Below are positions 55,840-62,918 of a stretch of DNA of 64,000 nt, piece after piece. Origin of the DNA: Streptosporangium becharense (GTDB lineage Bacteria; Actinomycetota; Actinomycetes; Streptosporangiales; Streptosporangiaceae); NCBI RefSeq assembly GCF_014204985.1, contig NZ_JACHMP010000001.1:7378001-7442000 (forward strand), given 5' to 3'. Numbering within the stretch: position 1 is the first letter of the stretch; each line of letters starts with the position of its first letter. The notes below the pieces were generated by a model that had not been told where the DNA came from, searched no databases, and worked only from the letters and a program-made list of their open reading frames with translations. Made by a program: the position numbers and the translations under genes.

Positions 55840-58800
55840 ATGGACAGTGCTCTCGCATTTCGGGTTCTCGGTCCACTTGACGTCCTGGTAGACGGACGAC
55901 GGGTCTCGATCGGCGGATCACGCCAGCGGATCATCCTCGCCACGCTCATCCTCCGCGCCGGCCGGGTCGTCCCCGTCGAGATGCTCGCCGGGGCGGTGTG
56001 GGGGGAGCGGCCGCCGACCACCGCGCGCAACCAGGTGGTCATCTGCGTCTCCGGCCTCCGCCGCGCGTTCCAGGAGGCCGGCGTGCCGCCGGACGTGCTG
56101 GGCACCTCACCCCCCGGGTACGTCCTGAACGCCGGCCCCTCCCAGATCGACACCCTGCTCGCCGAGCGCCTGGCGGCCGAGGCCCGCGCGGCCGAGGGGG
56201 CCGGCGACCTCGACACGGCGGCCCGGCTGTTCACCGAGGCGTGCGGCCTGTGGCGGGGCCCGGCACTGGCGGGCATCGAGAGCGCGTTCGTCGAGGCCGA
56301 GGCCCGCCGGCTGGACGAGCGCCAGCTCACGTTCACCGAGGAGCGCGTCGAGATCGAGCTGGCCCTGGGCCGGCACCGGGACCTGATCGACGACCTCGCC
56401 GCCCTCGTCGACGCCAACCCCCTGCGCGAGCGGCTGCGCGTCCAGCTGATGCTGGCCCGTTACCGCTGCGGGCGCCGGGCGGAGGCGCTCGACACCTACC
56501 GTGTCGGCCGCAAGCACCTGGTGGAGGAACTCGGCATCGAGCCCGGCACGGAGTTACAGAGCCTGCACGACGCGATCCTGCGGGACGACCCCGGGCTGCG
56601 TCCGGCCCCCGCCCCGATCCGGCTCGTCCAGGCACCCGCCCAGACACCCGGCCGGGGGTCCGGTCCGGAGGCGGCGCCCGCCGGTGCGGCGTCCACGGGA
56701 GAGTCGCGGCCGGAACCCGGGGTGGTGCCCGCCCAGCTGCCCGCCGACGTCCCCCACTTCGTGGGCCGGGCCGCGGAGCTCGCCGAACTGGACGCGCTGC
56801 TGGACGAGCGGCTCGGGCAGGGGCTGCTCACCGTCGCCGTCATCACCGGGGTGGGCGGGGTCGGCAAGTCGGGTCTCGCGGTGCACTGGGCCCACCGGGT
56901 CGCCCACCGTTTCCCCGACGGGCAGCTCTTCGTGGACCTGCGAGGCTACGACCTGAACGCGCGCCCGCTGGCCCCCGGCGCGGTCATGGACCGCTTCCTG
57001 CGGGCGTTCGGCGTCGCGGGTGAGCGCATCCCCGAGGACCTGGACGAGCGCGCCGGCCTGCTGCGCACCGTCATCGGACAGCGCCGGCTGCTGGTGGTGC
57101 TCGACAACGCGCGCTTCATCGACCAGGTCAGGCCGCTGCTGCCCGGCTCCGGGACCTGCTGTGTGATCGTGACCAGCCGCGACCCGCTGGGTGACCTGGC
57201 CGCGCGGGAGGGTGCCAGTGTGATCCCCCTGGAGGTGCTCGGCTCGGCCGACTCCACCGCGTTGCTGGCCGGGGTCGCCGACGAGAGGATCATGGGTGAC
57301 GACCCCGAGGCCGCGGCGCTGCTCGGCGAGCTGTGCGACGGGCTGCCGCTGGCGCTGCGGATCGTGGGCGCCCGCCTCACCGCGCGCTCGTACTGGACCC
57401 CCGCCCGGCTGGCCAGGCGGCTGGCCGACGAGCGGCGCCGCCTCGACGAGCTCAGTTACGGCCAGCTGACCGTGCGGGCCAGCTTCGCCCTCAGCTACCG
57501 CGACCTGATCCCGGAGGCGGCGCTGATGTTCCGGCGCCTGGGGCTGCTGGAGGCGCCCGACTTCGCCGCCTGGGCGGGCGCCGCCCTGCTGGACATCGAC
57601 GACTTCGAGGCCGAGGACCTCATCGACCAGCTCGTCGACGCGCAGCTGCTCCAGGTGGCCGGCCGTGACGGCGCCGACCAGGTCCGTTACCGGTTCCACG
57701 ACCTGGTCCGGCTCTACGCCAGGGAACGCGCCCACGCCGAGGAGTCCGCCGGGGAACGGCTGGACGCGGTCACCCGCGCGCTGAGCTGCTGGCTCGCGCT
57801 GGCCGAGGAGGCGCACCAGCGGGAGTACGGCGGCGCCTTCACCCAGCTGCACGGCACGGTTCCCCGGTGGCGGCCGGTCGCGGTGGACGGGTTCCTGGAG
57901 CGCCCGCTCGACTGGCTCGACGCCGAGCGCGGTGCCCTCGTGGCCGCGGTCGCCCACGCGGCCCGGCTCGGGGCGTCCGAGCTGTGCTGGGACCTCGCCG
58001 TCACCGCCACCACCCTGTTCGAGGCGCGCAGCTACTTCGACGACTGGCGCACCAGCCACGAGACCGCGCTGGCCGCGGCCCGCTCGGCCGGGGACCTGCG
58101 GGGGGAGGCGGCGGTGCTCTGCTCGATGAGCAGCATGCACCTGTTCCAGCAGGTCCCGGAGCGGGCGGGCGAGTGCCTGAGGGAGGCGCGTGAGCGGTTC
58201 GAGCGGCTCGGCGACCGGTACGGGCTGGCGCTGACCCTGCGCAACACCTCCCTGCTCGACCGGCTCGCGGGTCGTTTCGAGGCCGCGCTCGACGGGTTCG
58301 CCGCAGCCAAGGAGATCTTCGTGGAGGTGGGGGACCGCTTCGCCGAAGCCCACGTGCTCGGCGGGATCGCCCAGGTCCACGTGGACCGGGGCCGGATCGG
58401 GCTGGCCGAGCCGCTGCTGCGGCAGGCGCTGGAGGTCTTCCGGCGGCTCGGCAGCGAGCGGGGCCAGGCGCAGATCCTCAACCGGCTGGCCGAGGCCCTG
58501 CTACGTCTGGACCGCCCCAGGGAGGCGGAGGAGGCGTGCCGGGCCGCCCTCGCGCTCGTCAGGGAGCGCAAGGACGGCATCGGCCAGGCGTACATCCTGT
58601 GCGGGCTGGGGGAGATCCAGCTCCGCCAGGATCTGCTCGACGACGCCGTGCTGAGCCTGCAGGAGGCGCTGGGCGTCGCCCGGGGTGTCCGCGAGCGGTT
58701 CGTGGAGGCGCGGATCCATCTGGCCTTCGGCCGGTTGCACGCGCGGTGCGGGCGGCTGGACGAGGCGGTGACCCACCTGGAGGAGTCCTGCCGGATCTCC

Positions 58801-58989
58801 GCCGAGCTGGACACCCCGCTGTGGCGTCTGCGGGCACTGGCCGAGCTGGGGGAGGTGCTCCTGCTCCGGGGAGACGAGCCGGCCGCCACCGACGTACTGA
58901 AAAATGCCATTAATTGTGCAGTCGACTCTGATTCCGATGATTATCGCCGTGTCAGTGAACGTTTAGCGAATTTATCGGAACATCACTGA
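55840..58989 (+). CDS. AfsR/SARP-type regulator: winged helix-BTAD-NB-ARC-TPR
   Basis: 1049 residues. Residues 1-95 are an OmpR-like winged helix (LGPLDVLVDGRRVSIGG). Residues 97-243 are the bacterial transcriptional activator domain (WRGPALAGIES, EARRLDERQLTFTEERVE, ELGIEPGTELQ). NB-ARC ATPase from about 305: P-loop TGVGGVGKS (336-344), Walker B LLVVLDNA and LCDGLPLALRIVGARL. From about 730 a run of TPR repeats. Such proteins switch on secondary metabolism or development. The last about 30 codons turn AT-rich and include TTA at codons 1042 and 1045. Its stop faces the secreted-peptide gene 12 bases away. Confidence 0.93.
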   Translation: MDSALAFRVLGPLDVLVDGRRVSIGGSRQRIILATLILRAGRVVPVEMLAGAVWGERPPTTARNQVVICVSGLRRAFQEAGVPPDVLGTSPPGYVLNAGPSQIDTLLAERLAAEARAAEGAGDLDTAARLFTEACGLWRGPALAGIESAFVEAEARRLDERQLTFTEERVEIELALGRHRDLIDDLAALVDANPLRERLRVQLMLARYRCGRRAEALDTYRVGRKHLVEELGIEPGTELQSLHDAILRDDPGLRPAPAPIRLVQAPAQTPGRGSGPEAAPAGAASTGESRPEPGVVPAQLPADVPHFVGRAAELAELDALLDERLGQGLLTVAVITGVGGVGKSGLAVHWAHRVAHRFPDGQLFVDLRGYDLNARPLAPGAVMDRFLRAFGVAGERIPEDLDERAGLLRTVIGQRRLLVVLDNARFIDQVRPLLPGSGTCCVIVTSRDPLGDLAAREGASVIPLEVLGSADSTALLAGVADERIMGDDPEAAALLGELCDGLPLALRIVGARLTARSYWTPARLARRLADERRRLDELSYGQLTVRASFALSYRDLIPEAALMFRRLGLLEAPDFAAWAGAALLDIDDFEAEDLIDQLVDAQLLQVAGRDGADQVRYRFHDLVRLYARERAHAEESAGERLDAVTRALSCWLALAEEAHQREYGGAFTQLHGTVPRWRPVAVDGFLERPLDWLDAERGALVAAVAHAARLGASELCWDLAVTATTLFEARSYFDDWRTSHETALAAARSAGDLRGEAAVLCSMSSMHLFQQVPERAGECLREARERFERLGDRYGLALTLRNTSLLDRLAGRFEAALDGFAAAKEIFVEVGDRFAEAHVLGGIAQVHVDRGRIGLAEPLLRQALEVFRRLGSERGQAQILNRLAEALLRLDRPREAEEACRAALALVRERKDGIGQAYILCGLGEIQLRQDLLDDAVLSLQEALGVARGVRERFVEARIHLAFGRLHARCGRLDEAVTHLEESCRISAELDTPLWRLRALAELGEVLLLRGDEPAATDVLKNAINCAVDSDSDDYRRVSERLANLSEHH

Positions 58990-59001
58990 GTGTCCTCGAT
59001 G

Positions 59002-59139
59002 TCAGGTCCAGGTGCTGTCGGCGGCGACGTACGTGATCGGGGAGACCACTGAGGTCGTCCCGAGAGCGACAGCCTGCGGAAGTGCGAAGATCGCGGCGGT
59101 GGCGGTGACCCGCGCGGCCCAGTTGATCCACCGAGACAT
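59002..59139 (-). CDS. 45-residue secreted peptide, convergent with the SARP gene
   Basis: An ATG (59137-59139) preceded by GGGG opens a 45-residue frame. It has a positively charged start (MSRWINWAARVTA), a hydrophobic core (TAAIFALPQAVALG) and a small polar tail ending YVAADSTWT. That is a signal-peptide layout with a processed peptide of roughly 15-20 residues. It is not a recognised family. Because the SARP neighbour has TPR repeats, which bind exported peptide pheromones in other regulators, a signalling role is tempting but unproven. A longer overlapping frame is less plausible because it lacks any fold or signal. Confidence 0.55.
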   Translation of the reverse strand: MSRWINWAARVTATAAIFALPQAVALGTTSVVSPITYVAADSTWT

Positions 59140-59299
59140 TTTTCGACCCCATTCGTTCGTTCTCGCGGTCATTTTCCCGCGCTGGGAAGAACGTAGGGGG
59201 CAGCCACTTCGAGTCGATATCGCCTCGGCTATCGCACGATATTCCGCCGTGTTTCCCCCATGTCACACAGTGCGCGGCGGCCTCGGGAACCTCGGAATC
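59140..59299 (-). promoter_or_regulatory. Promoter region of the secreted-peptide gene with CGATAT repeats
   Basis: CGATAT occurs at 59215-59220 (inside the palindrome CGATATCG) and at 59237-59242, exactly 22 bases (two helical turns) apart. GATATCGC also forms the arms of the dyad in front of the XRE gene at 61980. AT-richer than its surroundings. Confidence 0.4.
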
Positions 59300-60397
59300 T
59301 CAGGGAGAGGTGGGGATCGCCGACGGCGGGATCCAGCGCTCCTGCCGGGGGACCGCGACCGCGGGGCGTCCCCCCGGCGTCGGCCGGCCGGGCAGGGGGA
59401 GCGGGCCGAGACCCACGGCGGCCCGCAGATGCGCGTCGATCAGGTCGAACCCGCACGCCCGCGCCACCAGGCCGGGGATCACACCACCGGCGGGCAGCGC
59501 GTCGATCCCCACGACGTAGGCCCGCCCGCCGACGAGCCGCATGGTGACGTGCGCGGCGCCGTCGGTGACGCCGACGGCCGCCAGCGCCCCGGACGCGGTC
59601 GCGGTGAGCTCGTCCGCCACATCGGGCGGGACCGGCGCCGGGAAGACGTGTTCGCGCGTCGCCGCGTGCGGCTGCCGGGTCACCGTGTCCGGCTGCCGGG
59701 CCGTCGCGTACGGCGGTCGCGCCGCCCCGCCGGAGGTGATGCCCACGCAGTGGTGGACCCCGCCGGAGCCGGCCGTCTCCACACCGAACTCCGGGCCCGG
59801 CAGATAGCCCTCGATCAGCGCCGGACCCGGCCCGGACGACAGCACCTTGCGGCAGTGGTCCGTCACCTCGGCGAAGGTCTCGCAGAGCGCGGCCCCCGGC
59901 GGGCCGCCGAGGGCGGGCCTGACCACGCACGGCGTCGCGATGCGGGACAGCGCGGTCACGACCCGGCTGTCCAGGTCGTCGTCCGGTCCGGCCACCTCGA
60001 AGGCGGGCGAGGGCAGCCGGGCCGCGGCCAGACGCGCGCGCAGGCGAGCCCGGTCGTGGCAGGCGGCCACCGCGTCGGGCGGGTTGCCGGGCAGCCCGAG
60101 GTCCGCCGCCGCCCGCGCCGCCGCGACGGCATGGCTCCGGCTGAGGGTGGTGACCCCGGCGATCCCGTCCAGCGCCGAGCGCAGCTCGCGGGCCAGGGTG
60201 CCCGGCGAACCGGTGGCGCACACCGCGATCCGCACCCCGGCCGCCGCCGCGCCGGCGTGCCGGGCCGGGTCGGCGGTGGCCAGCACCGGCGTGAGACCCA
60301 GTTCCGCCGCCCTGCGGAAGGCCGGCATCCCGGAGCGGCCCGCGGCGGACTCGACGAAGACGAGGTTCGACCGCCCCCGGGACCGGGCGCCCGTCAC
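59300..60397 (-). CDS. ATP-grasp domain protein, atypical
   Basis: 365 residues from GTG 60395-60397, overlapping the stop of the argininosuccinate-lyase-like gene (GTGA). A pre-ATP-grasp Rossmann half (1-115), then an ATP-grasp of the carboxylate-amine ligase kind: PCVVRPALGGPPG (the conserved Lys is Arg here) and LIEGYLPGPEFGVE. The metal-binding segment, normally ExNxR, reads GIDALPAGG (297-305), lacking the Glu, Asn and Arg. It may therefore be catalytically altered or inactive. The tight coupling to a lyase-like partner implies a shared pathway, perhaps ligation followed by cleavage to make an unusual amino acid or dipeptide. Confidence 0.78.
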   Translation of the reverse strand: MTGARSRGRSNLVFVESAAGRSGMPAFRRAAELGLTPVLATADPARHAGAAAAGVRIAVCATGSPGTLARELRSALDGIAGVTTLSRSHAVAAARAAADLGLPGNPPDAVAACHDRARLRARLAAARLPSPAFEVAGPDDDLDSRVVTALSRIATPCVVRPALGGPPGAALCETFAEVTDHCRKVLSSGPGPALIEGYLPGPEFGVETAGSGGVHHCVGITSGGAARPPYATARQPDTVTRQPHAATREHVFPAPVPPDVADELTATASGALAAVGVTDGAAHVTMRLVGGRAYVVGIDALPAGGVIPGLVARACGFDLIDAHLRAAVGLGPLPLPGRPTPGGRPAVAVPRQERWIPPSAIPTSP

Positions 60398-61929
60398 CGC
60401 GGATCACCCGTCTTCGTGCCGGTGGTGTGCTCCCACGCCTCGCGCAACCACCCGGAGCGTCGCGCGGCGCCCACGTCGACGGCCGCGAGCCGCTCGCCGA
60501 CCTGCTCCAGCAGGAGACGCACCTCCTCCGGCCGGGTGGAGCCGCCCGTCTGCTTGCGCCGCACCCCCGCCTCGGCGTCCAGCAGCTCCCGTACCTCGTC
60601 CTCCTCCACCGCCAGGACGAAGCCGTGCCGCTCGCCCGCGGCGACCAGGCCCGCGGCCGAGAGCAGGTCGGGGGTGGGGGCTCCGGCGGGCCCGAGCCCT
60701 CCGGTGGCGGCCGAGATCCACGAGCCGACGACGGCCTGCGAGATCCCGGCGGGCACCCCGTGCTCCAGGGTGAGGTGGTTGGCGACGGTCAGGAAGGCCG
60801 TCAGCTCGCCGCGCACCGCCCGCCCGGCCCGTTCCGGGTGGAAGCGCATGCCGGCGACCGCCCGGTCGAACAGGGCCAGCGTCGCGCCACAGGTCGCGAA
60901 GAGGTCCTCCGTCGGACCGGGGCCCGGCCCGGAGACCTCGGCGAGATCGGTGTAACCGGTGTCGTGCTGCCCCGCCATGACGTCGTGCGAGAGGCCGACC
61001 AGCCGCCGGGCCATGTCCCGGATCCGCTCCAGCGACGCGCCGTCCCCCTCCTGCGGCGCCGTCATCGGGTCGTCCGCGGTCCCGCCCGGCAGGTCGACGA
61101 ACCGGCAGCCCGGCCCGCTCCACCCGATCAGGTCGGTCAGGAAGCGGCTCAGCGTGGTACCGAGCACCGACAGCTCCGCGGCCGAACGCAGTGCCCACGC
61201 CTGGGAGGCGACGGAGGTCAGGGCGTGCGGCTGCGGGCCGTCGAAGCCGAGCGCGAGCGCGATCCTCGCCCGGTCCCAGGGCAGTTCCAGCCCGGCCATC
61301 GCGCCGGCCCCCAGCGGACAGAGGTTGACCGCGTCGAACAGGGAGTGGAACGACTCGGCGGCGTCGGTGGCCGCCTCGGCGAGCGCGGCCAGGTAGAAGC
61401 CGAAGGTGATGGTCTGCGCGGTCCGGGGCCGGGAACTGGCCGGCATGATCGACTCGGTGTGCCCGCCGGCGGTCTCCAGCGCGGTGCGGGCCAGCCCGCT
61501 CACCGCAGCCGCCGTCTCCAGCAGCCGCTCCCGGCCGAGCATCAGCCGCGCGCAGGCCCGCACGTCGTTGCGGCTGCGGTCGACGTGCCAGGCGTACGCG
61601 CCTTCGGGAAGGCGTGCCTGGACGGACCTCTCCAGGGCCGGCAGCGGATCGGAACCGGCCGCCTCACGCCCGGTGTGCAGTTCCTCGGGCGTCAGGTCCA
61701 GCACCGCCCGGCGGATCCGCGCCGCGGCCCGGCCGCCCATCAGGCCCATGCGGACGTACTCGTCGATGTGGGTCAGTTCGATCCACCGGTAGTGGCGCAG
61801 CAGGGCCGGCCCTCCGGAGCCGGGCCGCCCGGCCCGGACGGCCTGGTCGCAAGTGCCGTCGGGGGTGGCACCCGCGACCCCGCGGGGGTGCTGTTGCGGG
61901 GTTCGCCCCGTCCGTCCAGTCGGAAGCAT
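60394..61929 (-). CDS. Argininosuccinate lyase-like protein with altered active site
   Basis: 511 residues. Fumarase/aspartase-superfamily fold close to ArgH: HVDRSRNDVRA (the RSRND motif, 118-122), CPLGAGAMAGLELPWDRARIALALGF, LSRFLTDLIGWS. Two catalytic segments are lost. The motif MPGYTHLQ reads MPASSRPRTAQ (162-172), without Thr-His, and the flexible loop GSSxMPxKxNP is replaced by GGTADDPMTAPQEGDG (282-297). It is unlikely to make arginine. Start uncertain: the ATG at 61927-61929 lacks a ribosome site; later in-frame ATGs exist at codons 61 and 64. Divergent from the XRE gene across a dyad. Confidence 0.8.
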   Translation of the reverse strand: MLPTGRTGRTPQQHPRGVAGATPDGTCDQAVRAGRPGSGGPALLRHYRWIELTHIDEYVRMGLMGGRAAARIRRAVLDLTPEELHTGREAAGSDPLPALERSVQARLPEGAYAWHVDRSRNDVRACARLMLGRERLLETAAAVSGLARTALETAGGHTESIMPASSRPRTAQTITFGFYLAALAEAATDAAESFHSLFDAVNLCPLGAGAMAGLELPWDRARIALALGFDGPQPHALTSVASQAWALRSAAELSVLGTTLSRFLTDLIGWSGPGCRFVDLPGGTADDPMTAPQEGDGASLERIRDMARRLVGLSHDVMAGQHDTGYTDLAEVSGPGPGPTEDLFATCGATLALFDRAVAGMRFHPERAGRAVRGELTAFLTVANHLTLEHGVPAGISQAVVGSWISAATGGLGPAGAPTPDLLSAAGLVAAGERHGFVLAVEEDEVRELLDAEAGVRRKQTGGSTRPEEVRLLLEQVGERLAAVDVGAARRSGWLREAWEHTTGTKTGDPR

Positions 61930-61979
61930 GGACTCACGCTGCCAACGCGGGCTCGGGGGTGAACAGGAGGAATCACCGG

Positions 61980-62010
61980 TGATATCGCAGCGGATAGTAA
62001 GGCGATATCA
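61980..62010. promoter_or_regulatory. Perfect 9-bp dyad, candidate XRE operator
   Basis: TGATATCGC (61980-61988) and GCGATATCA (62002-62010), a perfect inverted repeat around 13 bases, in the 150-base region between the lyase-like gene and the XRE gene. An AGGAGG lies at 61965-61970, but its downstream frame is not credible. Confidence 0.6.
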
Positions 62011-62079
62011 GGACGAGAGTGGACGGTTGGCGTGCCCACATACGCTGACGGCATCCGATCGCCACCCGGAGGATCTCAC

Positions 62080-62820
62080 GTGGGGTCTGCACTGCTGTCC
62101 GAGAGCCTGCTGTCCGAGAGCCTGGCGTTCGCCCGGCTGCTGCGCACCCACCGTGACCGGGCGCGGCTGACCCAGGAGGACCTCGCCGAACGCGCTCGCC
62201 TGAGCGTGCGCACGGTCCGTGACCTGGAGCGGGGCCGTACCCGTTACCCGCACCGCACCTCCGTCCGCCGCCTGGCCGCCGCCCTCGGGCTGACCGGCGA
62301 CGACCGCGCGGCCTTCGAGGCGGCGCCGCCCCGCCCGCTCGGCGTCCCCGCCGTGGCCCCGCCTCCGGAGTGGGACCTGCCCCCGGTGAGCGGCACCGTC
62401 TCCCTGCGCAGGCTTCCGCTGTTGCGCGAGGTCGAGGACGCGGTCGCCTCGGCCGCGACCGGGGGGAACCCCGCGCTGGTGGAGATCACCGGCCCGGCGG
62501 GGACCGGCAAGACGACCCTGGCCGCCCAGTGCGCGTACGTGCTGCGGGAACGGCTGGCGCTGGACACCGTCTTCCTCGACCTCCACCGGGACCGGCGCGA
62601 CCCGGGTGAGCTGCGCGCCGCCGTGCGCTCGGCCCGCGCACGCCGTACCGCGCCGGCCGGTCCCGGCGGGCGGTGCCTGCTGCTGGCCGACGGCGCCACC
62701 GATGCGGAGCGGGTGCTGCCGTTGCTGGCCATCGGCTTCACCGCCGTCCTCGTCACCGCCAGGGAACCGGTCGCCGGGCTCGCCCCGTCCCGGCGGGTCG
62801 CGCTCACCCGCCTGGCCTGA
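62080..62820 (+). CDS. XRE-family regulator with truncated P-loop (NB-ARC-like) domain
   Basis: 246 residues from GTG 62080, 7 bases after GGAGG. Helix-turn-helix at about 17-72 (ARLTQEDLAERARLSVRTVRDLERG). A P-loop follows at 138-145 (GPAGTGKT), then a Walker B-like CLLLADGA. Full-length actinomycete XRE-NB-ARC regulators continue for 500 or more residues; this one stops at the point where the ARC part should start, so it is a stand-alone short form or a remnant. A 15-base tandem duplication gives LLSESLLSES at residues 4-13. Likely binds the dyad upstream and controls the divergent lyase/ATP-grasp operon. Confidence 0.8.
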   Translation: MGSALLSESLLSESLAFARLLRTHRDRARLTQEDLAERARLSVRTVRDLERGRTRYPHRTSVRRLAAALGLTGDDRAAFEAAPPRPLGVPAVAPPPEWDLPPVSGTVSLRRLPLLREVEDAVASAATGGNPALVEITGPAGTGKTTLAAQCAYVLRERLALDTVFLDLHRDRRDPGELRAAVRSARARRTAPAGPGGRCLLLADGATDAERVLPLLAIGFTAVLVTAREPVAGLAPSRRVALTRLA

Positions 62821-62859
62821 CCGCCCGCCGGACGCCCGACGCCCGGGTGGGGCCGGGGC

Positions 62860-62900
62860 GACGGCGGCGGGCCGCGCCGCACGCGCGGCCCGCCGCCGTC
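62860..62900. terminator. Very strong bidirectional hairpin
   Basis: 18-bp perfect stem (62860-62877 with 62883-62900) and a 5-base loop, between the convergent XRE and aldehyde dehydrogenase genes. The longest perfect hairpin I saw in the window. Confidence 0.75.
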
Positions 62901-62918
62901 CCCGTCGCCCCGTCGTCG

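Noticed and set aside
58952-59266. 104-codon minus-strand frame overlapping the secreted-peptide gene
   Set aside because: Polar, Arg/Asp-rich with no signal or fold; the frame starting at 59139 has a signal-peptide layout and fits better.
59002-60397. Graspetide cluster (precursor peptide plus ATP-grasp ligase)
   Set aside because: The small peptide has a signal-peptide-like hydrophobic core rather than a leader with an acidic and Thr/Ser core, and the ATP-grasp resembles carboxylate-amine ligases with a lost metal motif, coupled to a lyase-like gene instead.
61965-62170. Plus-strand frame after AGGAGG at 61965 as the true XRE start
   Set aside because: It is in a different frame, rich in Cys/Pro/Arg and ends at 62170; the GTG at 62080 with its own GGAGG gives an intact XRE domain.
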